Source: Streptomyces roseochromogenus subsp. oscitans DS 12.976 (GTDB lineage Bacteria; Actinomycetota; Actinomycetes; Streptomycetales; Streptomycetaceae). Taken from it: a DNA stretch of 64,000 nt. The stretch covers positions 9,525,023 through 9,589,022 of the forward strand of contig NZ_CM002285.1 in the NCBI RefSeq assembly GCF_000497445.1, read 5' to 3'. Positions 55,256 to 64,000 of this stretch are shown piece after piece. The notes under the pieces are model-generated. The model saw only the letters and a program-made list of their open reading frames with translations. It searched no databases and was not told the DNA's origin. Within the stretch, counting starts at the first letter, position 1. Every line of letters begins with the position of its first letter. The translations under genes were made by a program, and so were the position numbers.

Positions 55256-55770
55256 GGCGCCGGAAGGGCAGTGACGGCAGGGTGCCTCGCGATGAGATCT
55301 TGGCTGGGTCGGTGGCCTGCTCGACGAGAACCCGGCAGTGACCCTCGCAACTGTCCAGGAGCGCGTCGGTCTGTCCTACGCCGCGGCCGAGCGCGCCCTG
55401 CCCCGGCTGCGCGGGGAGCGGATCGCCGACCTGCTGCAGGACGAACCGGACCTGAACCCCGAGGAGGCCACCACGTGTCTCGGCTACCCGACCGCGGTGC
55501 AGCGCACGGCCCTTGCCAGCGCCGTCACCGAACTGGGTGGCCGCCAGGTGCTGCGGGCTCGGCAGGGTGCAGAAGAGAGCGAGTCGTCGTGGACGACGCA
55601 AGGGGCGGCTGCCCCAGAGCCTGACCGCTCAGGGCCTGGGCGAGGAAGTGTGAGTAGGGCTGCCGGAGGTGAACCGGCTGCTGGCGGTGCGATGGCCGGC
55701 GGTGCTGGCGGGCAGGGCGCTGCCGGGGGGCAGCAGCTGCACGGTCGGCGACCGGTGAGGCGGACCGGTC
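55256..55770. other. Region without a recognised gene
   Basis: A long + strand frame from about 55338 is open (TLATVQERVGLSYAAAERAL, LRGERIADLLQ), but I do not recognise it and its second half is Gly/Arg-rich like an antisense artefact. No ribosome site is evident. Confidence 0.3.
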
Positions 55771-55905
55771 ATGACGGCGCCGATGCCGTGGGAACGGTCG
55801 GGGAGCAAGGTGAGCGACCGGCATCTGACCAGGCTCGCGGTCGTGTATGTGCCGCGGCCCGGCACGCAGCAGGTCGCGGATCACCAGGAATCGCCCCGGT
55901 TGCAG
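55771..55905 (+). pseudogene. Serine recombinase N-terminal remnant
   Basis: Reads WERSGSKVSDRHLTRLAVVY, then VPRPGTQQVADHQESPRLQ. In the related transposon-borne serine recombinases this segment is AVVYVRQST..QV..NQEST, with the catalytic Ser; here VRQST has become VPRPG, so the nucleophile is gone. Only the first 45 codons remain. Confidence 0.5.
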
Positions 55906-56102
55906 CGTGACATCGGTCTCCAAGACCACACCGAGGTCTTGGAGACCGACGCTGCCCTTTGGGGGGCGTCGATGGTCGGACGGCTGAATGGCAACACACA
56001 GATCTTCCATCACCACCCGGACAGTCCACCAGCAAATGCCACCGATGTGGCGGCGTCGTGCCTACGGTCGACATCACTGCCGACCACAGATGGAGGACGC
56101 AC

Positions 56103-56294
56103 ATGCTCAAGCCCATCGCCATCATCCTCACAGGGCTGATCACCGCCGGGGTTCTCGCAGGAGGTGTCGCCGCCGCAACCCCCGCAGCACGCGCTTCCGT
56201 CGCGACCAGGCCGACACCTCCGGCAGACAGCGATCCCTGTGTTCCGGGGTACATCCTCAACCTCCCTATCTGCGTGACAGATGCTGTTGGCTAG
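56103..56294 (+). CDS. Short secreted peptide with two cysteines
   Basis: A 63-residue protein. The signal peptide (MLKPIAIILTGLITAGVLAG, cleavage after ARA near residue 31) releases a mature peptide of about 32 residues. It holds a 12-residue Cys loop (CVPGYILNLPIC). GGAGG precedes the ATG. No family recognised; it could be a small structural or signalling peptide. Confidence 0.65.
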   Translation: MLKPIAIILTGLITAGVLAGGVAAATPAARASVATRPTPPADSDPCVPGYILNLPICVTDAVG

Positions 56295-56305
56295 TGCTGG
56301 ATTCC

Positions 56306-57115
56306 TCAAACGAGGTACACATATCGACGCCGTAGGACGCGGGTTGGTGGTGCGGGTCTGCCCCAGATCCAGGGTCGGGCGCGGGAGCTGAGCTGGTCGG
56401 TGGCGGCTCGTGGCGTGGGTGATGCGGCCTGGGTCGCCGAAGGAGCGTACGGCCAGGGCGGTCTTGCGGAAGATGCGCCACCAGCCTCCTTGGAGGTTGA
56501 GCCAACAGGCACCGACCGGGATAAAAACGTGCTTGATGCGTGGGTGGTCCTCCAGCCAGGTGCGGGTGGACACGCTGTTGTGCGGGGACAGATTGTCCGT
56601 GATCACGTGATGTCCGCAGCGGGGTTGGCTTCTTCGACCGACTGGAGCAACCGCTGATAGAAGGCGCTGTTGCGGGAAGCGGCGGTCATCGTGATTGCTT
56701 GACCGTCGCGGATGCGTAAGGCGCCGTAGCCCTAGGTCTCCTCCGGCCCGCGGGAATAGGCGAACGCATTCTTGATGCGGTGCCTGTCCGGCGACCAGCC
56801 AGGTGCCAGTGGGAAAGCGCGGGGGATCACCGGGCCGAGTTCGCCGGCGCAGACCACCGTCGCGCCGGCGGGCGGGCTGGTGTAGAGCTCGACGATCCGC
56901 GTCCTTCTTCCCTCGAAGTCCGGATCCTTCGAGCGCGTCCAGGATCGCGTGCGCCGCCAGCGGACCCTTCCGCGAGCAGAATCCGGCGCACCTGGGAGCG
57001 GCTGACTTCGATGCCCAGGCCCCGGGCCGCGGCGACCAGCGTGTCCAAGGTCCACTCCGAGGGCCCCGACTCGTCCGCTGAGCCGTGCGGGTATCGATGC
57101 GGCCGCGCGGGCCGA
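56306..57115 (-). pseudogene. IS630-type transposase remnant
   Basis: On the minus strand, spread over several frames: WTLDTLVAAARGLGIEVSRS, VRRILLAEG, ATVVCAGELGPVIPRAF, SRGPEET, DNLSPHNSVSTRTWLEDHPR, IKHVFIPVGACWLNLQGGWW and RIFRKTALA. This is the order of an IS630-family transposase with the catalytic Asp/Glu regions still readable but broken by at least four shifts or stops. Confidence 0.65.
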
Positions 57116-57298
57116 CATCGCGACCACCTGCAAGGAACGCGGCGGCGCCCCGGCGCAGACGTACCCGCCGTGCCGGCCGCCCGCCAGGGTCGCGTCCAGA
57201 TCCTCGTTGAACCGGCCACGGGCCCGGGCCGCCCCGCTGCTGTCCGACAGTTGTTGGACCGGCTGGTCGAATCCGGCGGGGCTGGTCATCACCACCGA

Positions 57299-57337
57299 GC
57301 GCCTGGGGTGACTGCCTCGGCAAGGCACCCCAGGCGC
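57299..57337. repeat. 12-bp inverted repeat hairpin
   Basis: GCGCCTGGGGTG (57299-57310) and CACCCCAGGCGC (57326-57337) are perfectly complementary around a 15-nt loop. It stands between the IS630 remnant and the truncated AraC gene and may be an old terminator or element end. Confidence 0.5.
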
Positions 57338-57344
57338 AGCGCCT

Positions 57345-57926
57345 GACTGACCTCGCACGGCTGCGCGGCGTCCGCGACCGGATCGACAGGGAATACGCGC
57401 AGCCGCTGAACGTGGAGGCGCTCGCCCGCGACGTGAACATATCCGCCGGGCACCTCAGCCGGCGGTTCCGGGCCGCCTATGGTGAATCGCGTACGCGTAC
57501 CTGATGACGCGTCGCATCGAGCGCGCGACGGCGCTGCTGCGGCGGGGCGACCTCAGCGTCACCGAGGTCTGCTTCGCGGTCGGCTGCGCGTCGCTGGGCA
57601 CGTTCACCACCCGCTTCACCGAGCTGGTCGGCATGCCGTCCGGGGCCTTCCGACGCCAGGCGGCGCATGCGGCGGCCGACCACGCACATCCCGAGGTCAA
57701 TGACCCCGCTGACGTTCAACGCGCGGTCGCACAGACCTATGCCACCCGGCCAGGACTCCGCTTCTACATCGACACGATTCTCGGCAACAACGACTCGCTG
57801 TTTGTGGTCGGTGGTGTCGGCCACGAAAGTCGCCCAGACACCATAGACAGCCGTCTCATCTGGCTGATTCGACTCCTCGACGGTCAGATGGCCGAGATGT
57901 GGACCTATCGGCTCAGCACTCCATGA
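57345..57926 (+). pseudogene. AraC-type regulator fused to SnoaL-like tail, frameshifted
   Basis: The AraC HTH reads RDRIDREYAQPLNVEALARD, VNISAGHLSRRFRAAYGES; after a one-base loss near 57490 it continues YLMTRRIERATALLRRGDLS and VTEVCFAVGCASLGTFTTRF. From about 57700 an NTF2/SnoaL-like segment follows (ATRPGLRFYIDTILGNNDSL, FVVGGVGHESRPD, LIRLLDGQMAEMW). No start codon is evident, so the 5' end is also lost. Confidence 0.65.
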
Positions 57927-58349
57927 TGCCGCCGAACCACGGTTCACCGTCACCATCCTGTGGCCGACCGTCCCGAACACCCCACCGCCCGGCTGCCGCC
58001 ACGACAGCGAGCGCCTGCTCCAGCTGACCGGCAACTGGCGTGAGGCGGCACTCGAACTCCGCGAGCTCGCTCCACCGCGCCCCACTCTGCGGCTGGTCAG
58101 CGACACGACACCGCCCCCAGAGCTCACCGCTCCGAGACCAAGATCAAGTGCTTGGCGTTAATGGCTGTATCGATGGTCCAGCCACCGCCAATTGCATCGG
58201 ATGCGAACTCGTGACGGTGTGCGATTCGACATCGGCGGATGCCAAATTCCCCAGCGTGACCAGAGGGTTGAGACCCTGAGGCGGCATGCGACGCTGGCGG
58301 ATCGCGGCACGTGATGGCCAGCTGTGTCACTCGTATGGCCGGCTGGCCC
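57927..58349. other. Region without a recognised gene
   Basis: A + strand stretch (about 57950-58165) reads weakly protein-like (LLQLTGNWREAALELREL) but is not identified. Nothing else found. Confidence 0.3.
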
Positions 58350-58500
58350 GCAGACGGTCAAGGCGGTGGACCACCCCGACGCCGGTATGCTGATCTTCGA
58401 CGCCACCTTGCTGTCGCTGCCCGAGCTGCCCGGCCACCACCTGATCCTGCACAACCCCCGTCCGGGCACCGACACCCAGGAACGGCTGAAGCAGCTCATG
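58350..58500 (+). pseudogene. MmyB-like ligand-binding domain C-terminal remnant
   Basis: Reads QTVKAVDHPDAGMLIFDATL, LPELPGHHLILHNPRPGTDT and ERLKQLM, the C-terminal end of XRE regulators with an MmyB-like domain (compare 26782-27585). No upstream part remains. Confidence 0.55.
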
Positions 58501-58930
58501 CCATGCGACGAGTACGACCCGTCGCAGTTCCTCCGCACGCGTCGGCCCCCCGGCCTCGGCAGCCTCGGGAGACGCCGCCATCAACACAGCAGCGTGATGG
58601 TGATCGTCATGGCGCACCTCCGCCTGATCGGCACCCGCAAGCGAACCCGCGGCGGGTATGACCACAGATCGACGCTTCGAGTCGAGGCAGATCGTCAGAC
58701 AGTAAGGTGCCCGCCCGGCGTCTCGGGAAGCGATCTCCCTCGCCCCCGCGGTAAACCGAGCGCCGGGCGACGGAATGGGTACGGCGGTCAGGCAAGCAGG
58801 ACAGAATCCCGGCGTGAGCCGGGCTATGACCGGGACTGCAACTGCTGCCCAGGTCCGCCCTCTTCCGATCCAGGCGCGGTGCGAAGACCCGCGCGGTACG
58901 ACTGGCCATCGCCCTGGGCGTGACCACTAG

Positions 58931-59065
58931 GTCGTTTCTGACGGCTCTTGGTCTGCTGCCGGCTGATCGATTGCCTTGGCGTGGGGCGCCTCATGAGGCA
59001 GCGGTTGCCTCGCCAGGCGCATCCGTTTCGGGCAAGAGACCGCTTCAAGAGCCGTCAGAAGCGCT
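58931..59065. repeat. 135-bp MITE-like element
   Basis: Perfect 15-bp inverted repeats, TTCTGACGGCTCTTG (58936-58950) and CAAGAGCCGTCAGAA (59046-59060), lie 5 bp inside the ends of a 135-bp block flanked on both sides by CTAG (58927-58930 and 59066-59069), a likely 4-bp target duplication. It has no coding capacity. Confidence 0.75.
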
Positions 59066-59069
59066 CTAG

Positions 59070-59486
59070 GTGCTGCTCAGACACAGGCCGCCACTAGGCC
59101 GACACGCTCAATTTGCATATCGACGCAACAAGAGCAACGGGGTCCTTAGGCGAGCCATGACCACCCACCGAATTCCAGCTGGCCTCTATCGGCGACCCGG
59201 GCCGCTGCGCCGAGCAACGGCCGCCCGACGCCGCAGGAACACCGCCGCATCACAGGCCGGCCAGCAATTGCCCCGCAGTCCCTATCAGCCCCCTCGCCGG
59301 GCCCGTCCCGCGGCATCCACCCTCCCGACGTTGGCCGACCGCCCGCGACAGCCGCCCCATGGGCGTCCTTTCAGCGTCCTCTCAGCTCATGGCGTGCAGG
59401 CTGGAGGGTGCCTGGGAGGCTGCGCATCCCCGTGCCGCAGTCGGCTCCACCGTACCGATTCGCCGTCGGATCCCACGGGAACCGCC
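59070..59486. other. Region without a recognised gene
   Basis: No supported gene between the MITE-like element and the NRPS fragment. It may contain the NRPS promoter. Confidence 0.35.
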
Positions 59487-60297
59487 ATGACTTCCGATAC
59501 CGTCACTCCGCCCGTCGCCCCGGCCCGGCACCGCACGGCCCCGGCCGTCGGGAGCGTCACCGGACTGAACCGGTTCTTCGAGGACGCCTGTGACAGCACC
59601 CCGCACGCCGTGGCGCTCGAAATCGGCGCTCAGCGGTTGAGCTACGCCGAACTGGACGCCCGGGCCAACCAGGTCGCCCATCGGCTGCGGCGTCTCGGCA
59701 TCGGACCGGACAGCCGTGTCGGGTTGCTCCTGCCGAGGTCCGCGGAGATGTACGCGAGCCTGCTCGGCGTGTGCAAGGCGGGCGCGGCGTTCGTGCCGGT
59801 CGATCCCGCTGCGCCCGCGGACCGGGTGACCTTCATCCTTCAGGATGCCGGTGCCGATGCCCTGCTCACCGCCTCCGCCCGCACGGCCGACGCGGTCCGG
59901 GCGATGCCGCCCAGGACATGCGCGGTCATCGAGGCGGACTCCGGGCCCGGGACCTCGCGACGCTGCCCACCACACGTCCGTACGAAGGGCCGAGGAAAGT
60001 GGCGGACCCGTTGGCCTACGTGATGTACACCTCGGGGTCCAGCGGCAGACCCAAAGGAGTGGAGGTCGCCCGGTCGAGCATCGGCAACTTCGTGCGCGTC
60101 GTCTCCCCGGTCTACGGAATCCGGCCCTCGGACCGCGTGTACCAGGGCATGACCATCTCCTTCGACTTCTCGATCGAGGAGATCTGGCCTACCTGGGCGG
60201 CCGGCGCCACCCTGGTCGCAGGACCCACGGGACCGGGACGGCTCGGGTCCGAGCTCGCCGACTTCCTGGACCGGTATCAGGTGACCGTCCTGTACTG
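59487..60297 (+). pseudogene. NRPS adenylation domain (Pls-like), truncated and frameshifted
   Basis: Begins at ATG with GLNRFFEDACDSTPHAVALE, LSYAELDARANQVAHRLR (A1-like) and LGVCKAGAAFVPVDPAAPAD (A2). A one-base loss near 59943 is needed to continue with LAYVMYTSGSSGRPKGVEVA (A3) and QGMTISFDFSIEEIWPTWAA, up to QVTVLYC at 60297, where an IS701 gene begins. This adenylation subtype (FDFSIEEIW) is like those of Pls-type, membrane-anchored single-module synthetases such as epsilon-poly-lysine synthetase. The substrate-pocket half and everything downstream are gone. Confidence 0.8.
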
Positions 60298-61062
60298 CTG
60301 CTCAGGACCCTGCCAGGCCAGTTCGCGGGCCGCATCCACCGGCCGGAAGGCGTCTTGGTACTGCCAGCTGCCGTGGCCTCGTTTGAGAGCCATCACGAAC
60401 GGCAGGTGGGCGGCGGACAGGTCGCGGCGGAAGCTGTCGTGGTCGCCGTAGGCACAGTCGGCTGCCACCGCCCTGAAAGACACCCCTGCCTCTGCAGCCT
60501 GACGGGCCAGGACTGCCCCGATCTGCAGCTTCGTACGGAACTGGGGATCACTCTTGCCGTGCGGGAAGTGGTGGGCGGGGGTGTAGGGGACGGCGTGCAG
60601 TGGGTAGTAGACGCGCTCGTCCGCCCAGCACGTGGTCACGGTGACCACGCCGCGGTCGATCTTGCCGACCGAGCCGAGGTACTGCTTGCCCACGTGCGCG
60701 GTCGCGCTGCCGTCCTTGCGGTCTCCGGAGTCGTCGACGACCAGCACCCCGCCCGGGTGCGGGGCAGTGGCCGGGTCGGCCAGTAGTAGTTCCAGCCGTC
60801 GAGCGTTGACCGCGTCCTGGTCCCAGGTCGACTCGGAGAGGAAGAACTGCAGCCGCTGGACTGCCGCATGCTGGGCGCCGACCACGGGTTCCGTACCTGC
60901 CAGGCAGGTCAGGGTCTTGTTCCGGTCCCGCGGCAGCAGCAGCCCGGCCAGGTACTCGCGAAACCCCCGGCGCTGAGCCAGCGTGGAGAAGAGGTCATCG
61001 AACCGGACAGCGTACGCTTCCAGTAGACCAGGTGCCGGCGGGCACGGCAGCCTCTTCGTCAT
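60298..61062 (-). pseudogene. IS701-family transposase, C-terminally truncated
   Basis: The ATG at 61062 starts RLPCPPAPGLLEAYAVRFDD; AGLLLPRDRNKTLTCLAGTE, VLVVDDSGDRKDGSATAHVG (first Asp) and AVAADCAYGDHDSF (second Asp) are IS701/DDE_5 motifs. The coding similarity ends at 60298, at the join with the NRPS fragment, about 255 residues in; the family is usually near 400, so the third acidic residue is missing. Confidence 0.8.
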
Positions 61063-61270
61063 CTCGGGCTCCCCAGACCGTAGTTGACGCCTCCATCACA
61101 CGGCCTACTCCCGGACAAACCCGCCGTCAACAAACCACCGATAGGCAGCGTTCGCCCCGTCGACGGCATTGTGTGGGAACCATTCGTACGGCGCAGCTAC
61201 TGACCGGCCGTGCCCGGCGTTGTTGTCATCGAGGAAAGCCTCAACGCCAAGCAATGGATAGGAAATCACG

Positions 61271-61678
61271 ATGAACCACGCGTTCCGTCTTGCCGCTGCA
61301 AGCGCTCTCGGCGTCATTCTCCTGACGGACGGTGCCACCGCCGCAGTGGGAGCCCCCCTGACCACCACGCAGACGGCCAGTGCCGTAGCGCAAAGGGCGA
61401 CACTGACCGCCAAGGCCAGCGTCAGCAGCGTCCAGGCAAGGGAGGCGTTCAGGATCACTGGCACGTCGACCGGCCTCAAGCCCGCCACCAAGGTGATGCT
61501 CCAGAACAAGCAGGGTGCCAAGTGGGTCAGCTTGCCCGCCGCTGCCGCCGTCGCCCAGGACGGTTCATACGCAACGTCATACACAATGCGGGATGATCTG
61601 GGCGTCAAGGGCAAGAAGCAATTCCGCGTGGTAGGCGGTGGTGCGGTGTCCCCCGTGTTCACGGTCGCCCTCCGCTGA
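61271..61678 (+). CDS. Secreted protein of unknown function
   Basis: A 135-residue protein with a signal peptide (FRLAAASALGVILLTDGATA, cleavage around residue 25-28) and a small beta-rich domain (ATLTAKASVSSVQAREAFRI, TGLKPATKVMLQNKQGAKWV), resembling bacterial Ig-like or carboxypeptidase-regulatory-like modules. AGGAAA precedes the ATG. No cysteines. Unknown function. Confidence 0.75.
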   Translation: MNHAFRLAAASALGVILLTDGATAAVGAPLTTTQTASAVAQRATLTAKASVSSVQAREAFRITGTSTGLKPATKVMLQNKQGAKWVSLPAAAAVAQDGSYATSYTMRDDLGVKGKKQFRVVGGGAVSPVFTVALR

Positions 61679-61771
61679 CTTCACCACCCACGATGTCTGG
61701 GTTTCGTCACACGGGCTGCGCGCCCCTGGCACCCCCTCAGGTTCTAGGCGCCGTTGCAACATCCCAGCTCA

Positions 61772-62235
61772 AGGGGTGGGGTGGACTTCGGGATCCGGGA
61801 AGACCGGGGCAATCAGGGCCTGAGCAGCCGGGAAGCGTGTAGACGCGTCGGGATCAACTACCGCACTGGAAAGCGATGGCGGAATCGTCGCCACCCGAAG
61901 GACCAAGGGGGCGCCGCCCGGCTCAGCGGCCGGCGTCCCCGTTGGGTTCGTCCCGGTTACCTGCGCCAAGACCGCCGGACCGACATCGCCGACCGCTGGG
62001 GGAGAAGCCCACGATCCGGCAGATTGCCGTTGAGCTGTGACGCAGCCCCTCTGCGATCTGCCGCGAGATTCGCCGCAACGGCCTGCCGATGCGCGCAGAT
62101 GCATCCCGCTGGGCCTATGGTCCGTACGCCGTCCCGGCCCGCCCCAAGGCCGGGTGGATCGGCCAGAACCCGCAGCTGCGCGCCTTCATCCAGGACCACC
62201 TGGACCTACGGTGGAGCCCGGAACAGACGCGACCC
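61772..62235 (+). pseudogene. IS30-family transposase N-terminal remnant
   Basis: Across frames: GLSSREACRRVGINYRTGKR, then RQDRRTDIADRW, IRQIAVEL-like, SAICREIRRNGLPMRADASR, GQNPQLRAFIQDHLDLRWSP. This is the HTH-containing first third of an IS30-family transposase, with several shifts and a stop, cut at 62235 by the LtrA remnant. Confidence 0.65.
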
Positions 62236-62239
62236 GCGC

Positions 62240-62640
62240 GGTGCCGTGGACCAGCCAGCCGGCCAGAAGCAGGGGTCCGGTGATGAGGGCGCCGGCGGTG
62301 TAGGGGGTGAACACGACGGCGCGGTAGCTGCGCTGTGCAAGGAAGAGCAGCGCCAGGTGTGCCGCCCGGTAGCTGGCGCCGAACAGCAGCCCGCGAGAGC
62401 CGTATGCCTACGGTAGGGCCAGCGCCATGAACAGGCCGCACAGCCCGACCGCGAACGCGCCCAGACGTTCGAAGGCCCGCTCCAGGTCATGCGTGTTGGC
62501 GTGCATCGTGGTGCCGCCCCATGTCCAGATGATCGGGATGAGCACCACCGCGGCCCGCCCGCCCCCAGGCCGGCGGTGGTCGGCATGCAGGAGGCTGGCC
62601 ACCTGAGTGACCGCGACGACGAACACCAACCGTGACGAAG
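62240..62640 (-). pseudogene. Low-temperature-requirement A (LtrA) membrane protein remnant
   Basis: On the minus strand: RLVFVVAVTQVASLLHADH, WTWGGTTMHANTHDLERAFE, RLGAFAVGLCGLFMALALP, then a TAG, then GSRGLLFGASYRAAHLALLF. This matches LtrA-type multi-helix membrane proteins. The stop looks like CAG to TAG. Both ends are missing. Confidence 0.6.
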
Positions 62641-62888
62641 CAGCCCCGCTCCGCCTCTTCTTTCCGCCGGATCGTGTTGCCCGTTGGTTCCAGTTCCGCG
62701 AGCGCTGCGCGGATACCGCGACGTCCTTCGCCGAATACATTGCCGCTGTGGCGGCGGGCGTGGGTCCGATGGCGCGTCAGCGTGCGTCTCCCAGCCGGAC
62801 GTCCGGCTCAGCGGCTCGGCCAGCAGGCCCGGCGCCAGTTACGTCGGCCGGTCGTCCCGCAGCAGCGCGTTCGGGAGGATGGTGAAGT

Positions 62889-62925
62889 GGTACCGACGAC
62901 GGCGAATTACGCCGTCGTCGGCACC
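62889..62925 (-). terminator. Strong terminator hairpin
   Basis: CCGACGACGGCG and CGCCGTCGTCGG pair perfectly over 12 bp (16 bp with one mismatch) around the loop AATTA, 22 bp beyond the stop of the secreted protein on the minus strand. Confidence 0.8.
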
Positions 62926-62946
62926 ATGGGCCGACCGTCTCGCGGG

Positions 62947-63630
62947 CTATGCGTAGAACGGGCCGGGGGTGGTCCAGGTGGTGTGGCCGAAGACGTTGTC
63001 GTCGGCGATGGTGAGGCTGACGTTGGTGACCTTCAGCCCGAACTGGGTGGGGGTCATCCCGTCGGGGCAGTTGACCTGCACCGCGGGGAAGTTCACGTAG
63101 AACTGCGGCCCCGAGTCCTGAGTCGGGTTCGAACGCAGGTCAGATATCACCCAGTTGGCCTCGGTGAAGTAGTAGGTCCGCATCAGTTGCTCATGCTCGC
63201 TTCGGACGACGAAGGCGGTGCGGTGGTCGAAGGTGCCGTCGGGGCGCAGGCAGCCGAAGGTGCGGGCGGTGTCGGCGTAGGAGTTGAAGTAGTAGTCGGT
63301 GCTGTAGAGACCCGCCTGGTAGCCGGGTCGGCTGCGGACGTTATGCAGGGTGAAGTCGAGCTTAAACCCTCCGCAGCCGGGCGTCGGGTCGTAGTCGTGG
63401 TAGATCTGCCGACACTTGCGGTCGCCGAAGGCGGCGTCGGGATCCGGGTGGTACGGCTGCGGGACGACCTGGCCGTGGAACAGCACAGTGGCCGAGATCC
63501 CGCTCCCGCCGGGCGCCGGAATCTCGGCACGCGCCGTAGCGCTCGCCGCTCCCGAACCGGCCAGCACCAGCCCGGCCGCCATCAGCAGCGCGATGACCAG
63601 CCGCGCCCGCGATCTGCGCAGTAACTCCAT
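62947..63630 (-). CDS. Secreted protein of unknown function
   Basis: A 227-residue protein with a signal peptide (RARLVIALLMAAGLVLAGSG, cleavage after ASA near 31). The mature domain has four cysteines (RKCRQ, PGCGG, FGCLR, VNCPD), probably two disulfides, and aromatic-rich strands (GLYSTDYYFNSYADTAR, QFYVNFPAV). GAGGGGG precedes the ATG. The family is not recognised. Followed by a strong terminator. Confidence 0.8.
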   Translation of the reverse strand: MELLRRSRARLVIALLMAAGLVLAGSGAASATARAEIPAPGGSGISATVLFHGQVVPQPYHPDPDAAFGDRKCRQIYHDYDPTPGCGGFKLDFTLHNVRSRPGYQAGLYSTDYYFNSYADTARTFGCLRPDGTFDHRTAFVVRSEHEQLMRTYYFTEANWVISDLRSNPTQDSGPQFYVNFPAVQVNCPDGMTPTQFGLKVTNVSLTIADDNVFGHTTWTTPGPFYA

Positions 63631-63784
63631 GGAGAAACCCCCTCATGACGTCGTGAGGCACCGCCCGCACCTTCGCGGACGGCGCGCCACACGCTAACCG
63701 CGGCCCCGGAGGCACGTCCGGCGAACACCCTGAAACGGCGCGAACCGGCCGCCGAGGTCCGGGGCCCCGCATCACGATTCTTCG

Positions 63785-63990
63785 ATGAGCGCCAGTCGCG
63801 TGGCACTCGCCAGCGGACCGTCGTCCGGCATCCGCGCGGCCGTCGCCCGACGGCATGCGGATCGTCGTCAACTCCGCACGGAGCGCTGTCAAGGACAAGG
63901 AACTCGCGGCCGAGTTGCCCGCCGCGATGATGGCGCAGAGACCCTCCGCACCACCTGGCGACACCGAGCATGAGCGCGGCCAGCGCGCCA
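63785..63990 (+). pseudogene. SDR family remnant
   Basis: Reads SRVALASGPSSGIRAAVARR, then in another frame MRIVVNSARSAVKDKELAAE. This is the N-terminal cofactor region of a short-chain dehydrogenase, with the TGASSGIG motif degraded to SGPSSGIR and the rest lost. Confidence 0.5.
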
Positions 63991-64000
63991 AGTAGCCTCC

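Overview
This window reads as accessory DNA from a high-GC actinomycete, most likely Streptomyces or a close relative such as Kitasatospora. The grounds are strong G/C bias at third codon positions, frequent GTG/TTG starts, several apparently leaderless genes, many ECF sigma, TetR and secreted proteins, and Streptomyces-type insertion sequences. Intact small redox or regulatory operons alternate with a dense graveyard of insertion-sequence and gene remnants, as expected for a chromosome arm or a large linear plasmid. No rRNA or tRNA gene was seen.

Layout. 1-9.7 kb: a redox/electrophile island on the + strand (two related quinone-oxidoreductase-like genes, HxlR regulator, alpha/beta hydrolase, old yellow enzyme, VOC protein, TetR), then a divergent TetR/SDR pair and a membrane protein. 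9.9-13.1 kb: remnants of a molybdoenzyme and a Tn3-type transposase, then three consecutive prenyl/sterol-type genes (cis-prenyltransferase, C-24 sterol-methyltransferase-like, Rieske oxygenase), each broken. 14-21 kb: GNAT, an aldo-keto reductase/epimerase operon divergent from LysR, a 40-bp palindrome, a flavoprotein/ECF41 sigma operon and a second GNAT. 21-25 kb: an ISL3-family transposase gene split by a 2.4-kb group II intron whose boundaries can be placed exactly. 26-34 kb: decayed zinc-finger gene, XRE regulator divergent from a SnoaL/MDR pair, two carboxymuconolactone-decarboxylase-like genes divergent from a second ECF41 sigma gene, a rifampicin monooxygenase (rox) homologue and a PPOX-fold protein. 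34-41 kb: remnants of a monooxygenase/DsbA pair, a TetR/tautomerase pair and a WYL-regulator/lipocalin-like pair with striking palindromic operators, Tn554-type remnants and a YcxB-like membrane protein. 41.7-49.5 kb: an IS5-family element with an accessory winged-helix protein, a secreted (p)ppApp-synthetase-like enzyme, lasso-PqqD-like and XRE fragments, a large exported protein and an IS630-family element. 49.6-64 kb: secreted proteins of unknown function, a PadR/membrane/hydrolase operon, a 135-bp MITE-like element, a truncated NRPS adenylation domain fused to a truncated IS701 transposase, and further debris.

How the genes fit together. The intact parts are mostly self-contained regulator-plus-enzyme modules for redox stress or detoxification. 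The most coherent regulatory signal is a shared promoter architecture (GTGAC-N4-GTCAC, 10 nt, TGTCA.., 16 nt, CRTY) in front of the flavoprotein/ECF41 operon, the CMD-like gene and the second ECF41 gene. It suggests one small ECF41 regulon in which rox may participate. The prenyl/sterol-type trio and the split ISL3 gene are the most notable broken or nested structures.
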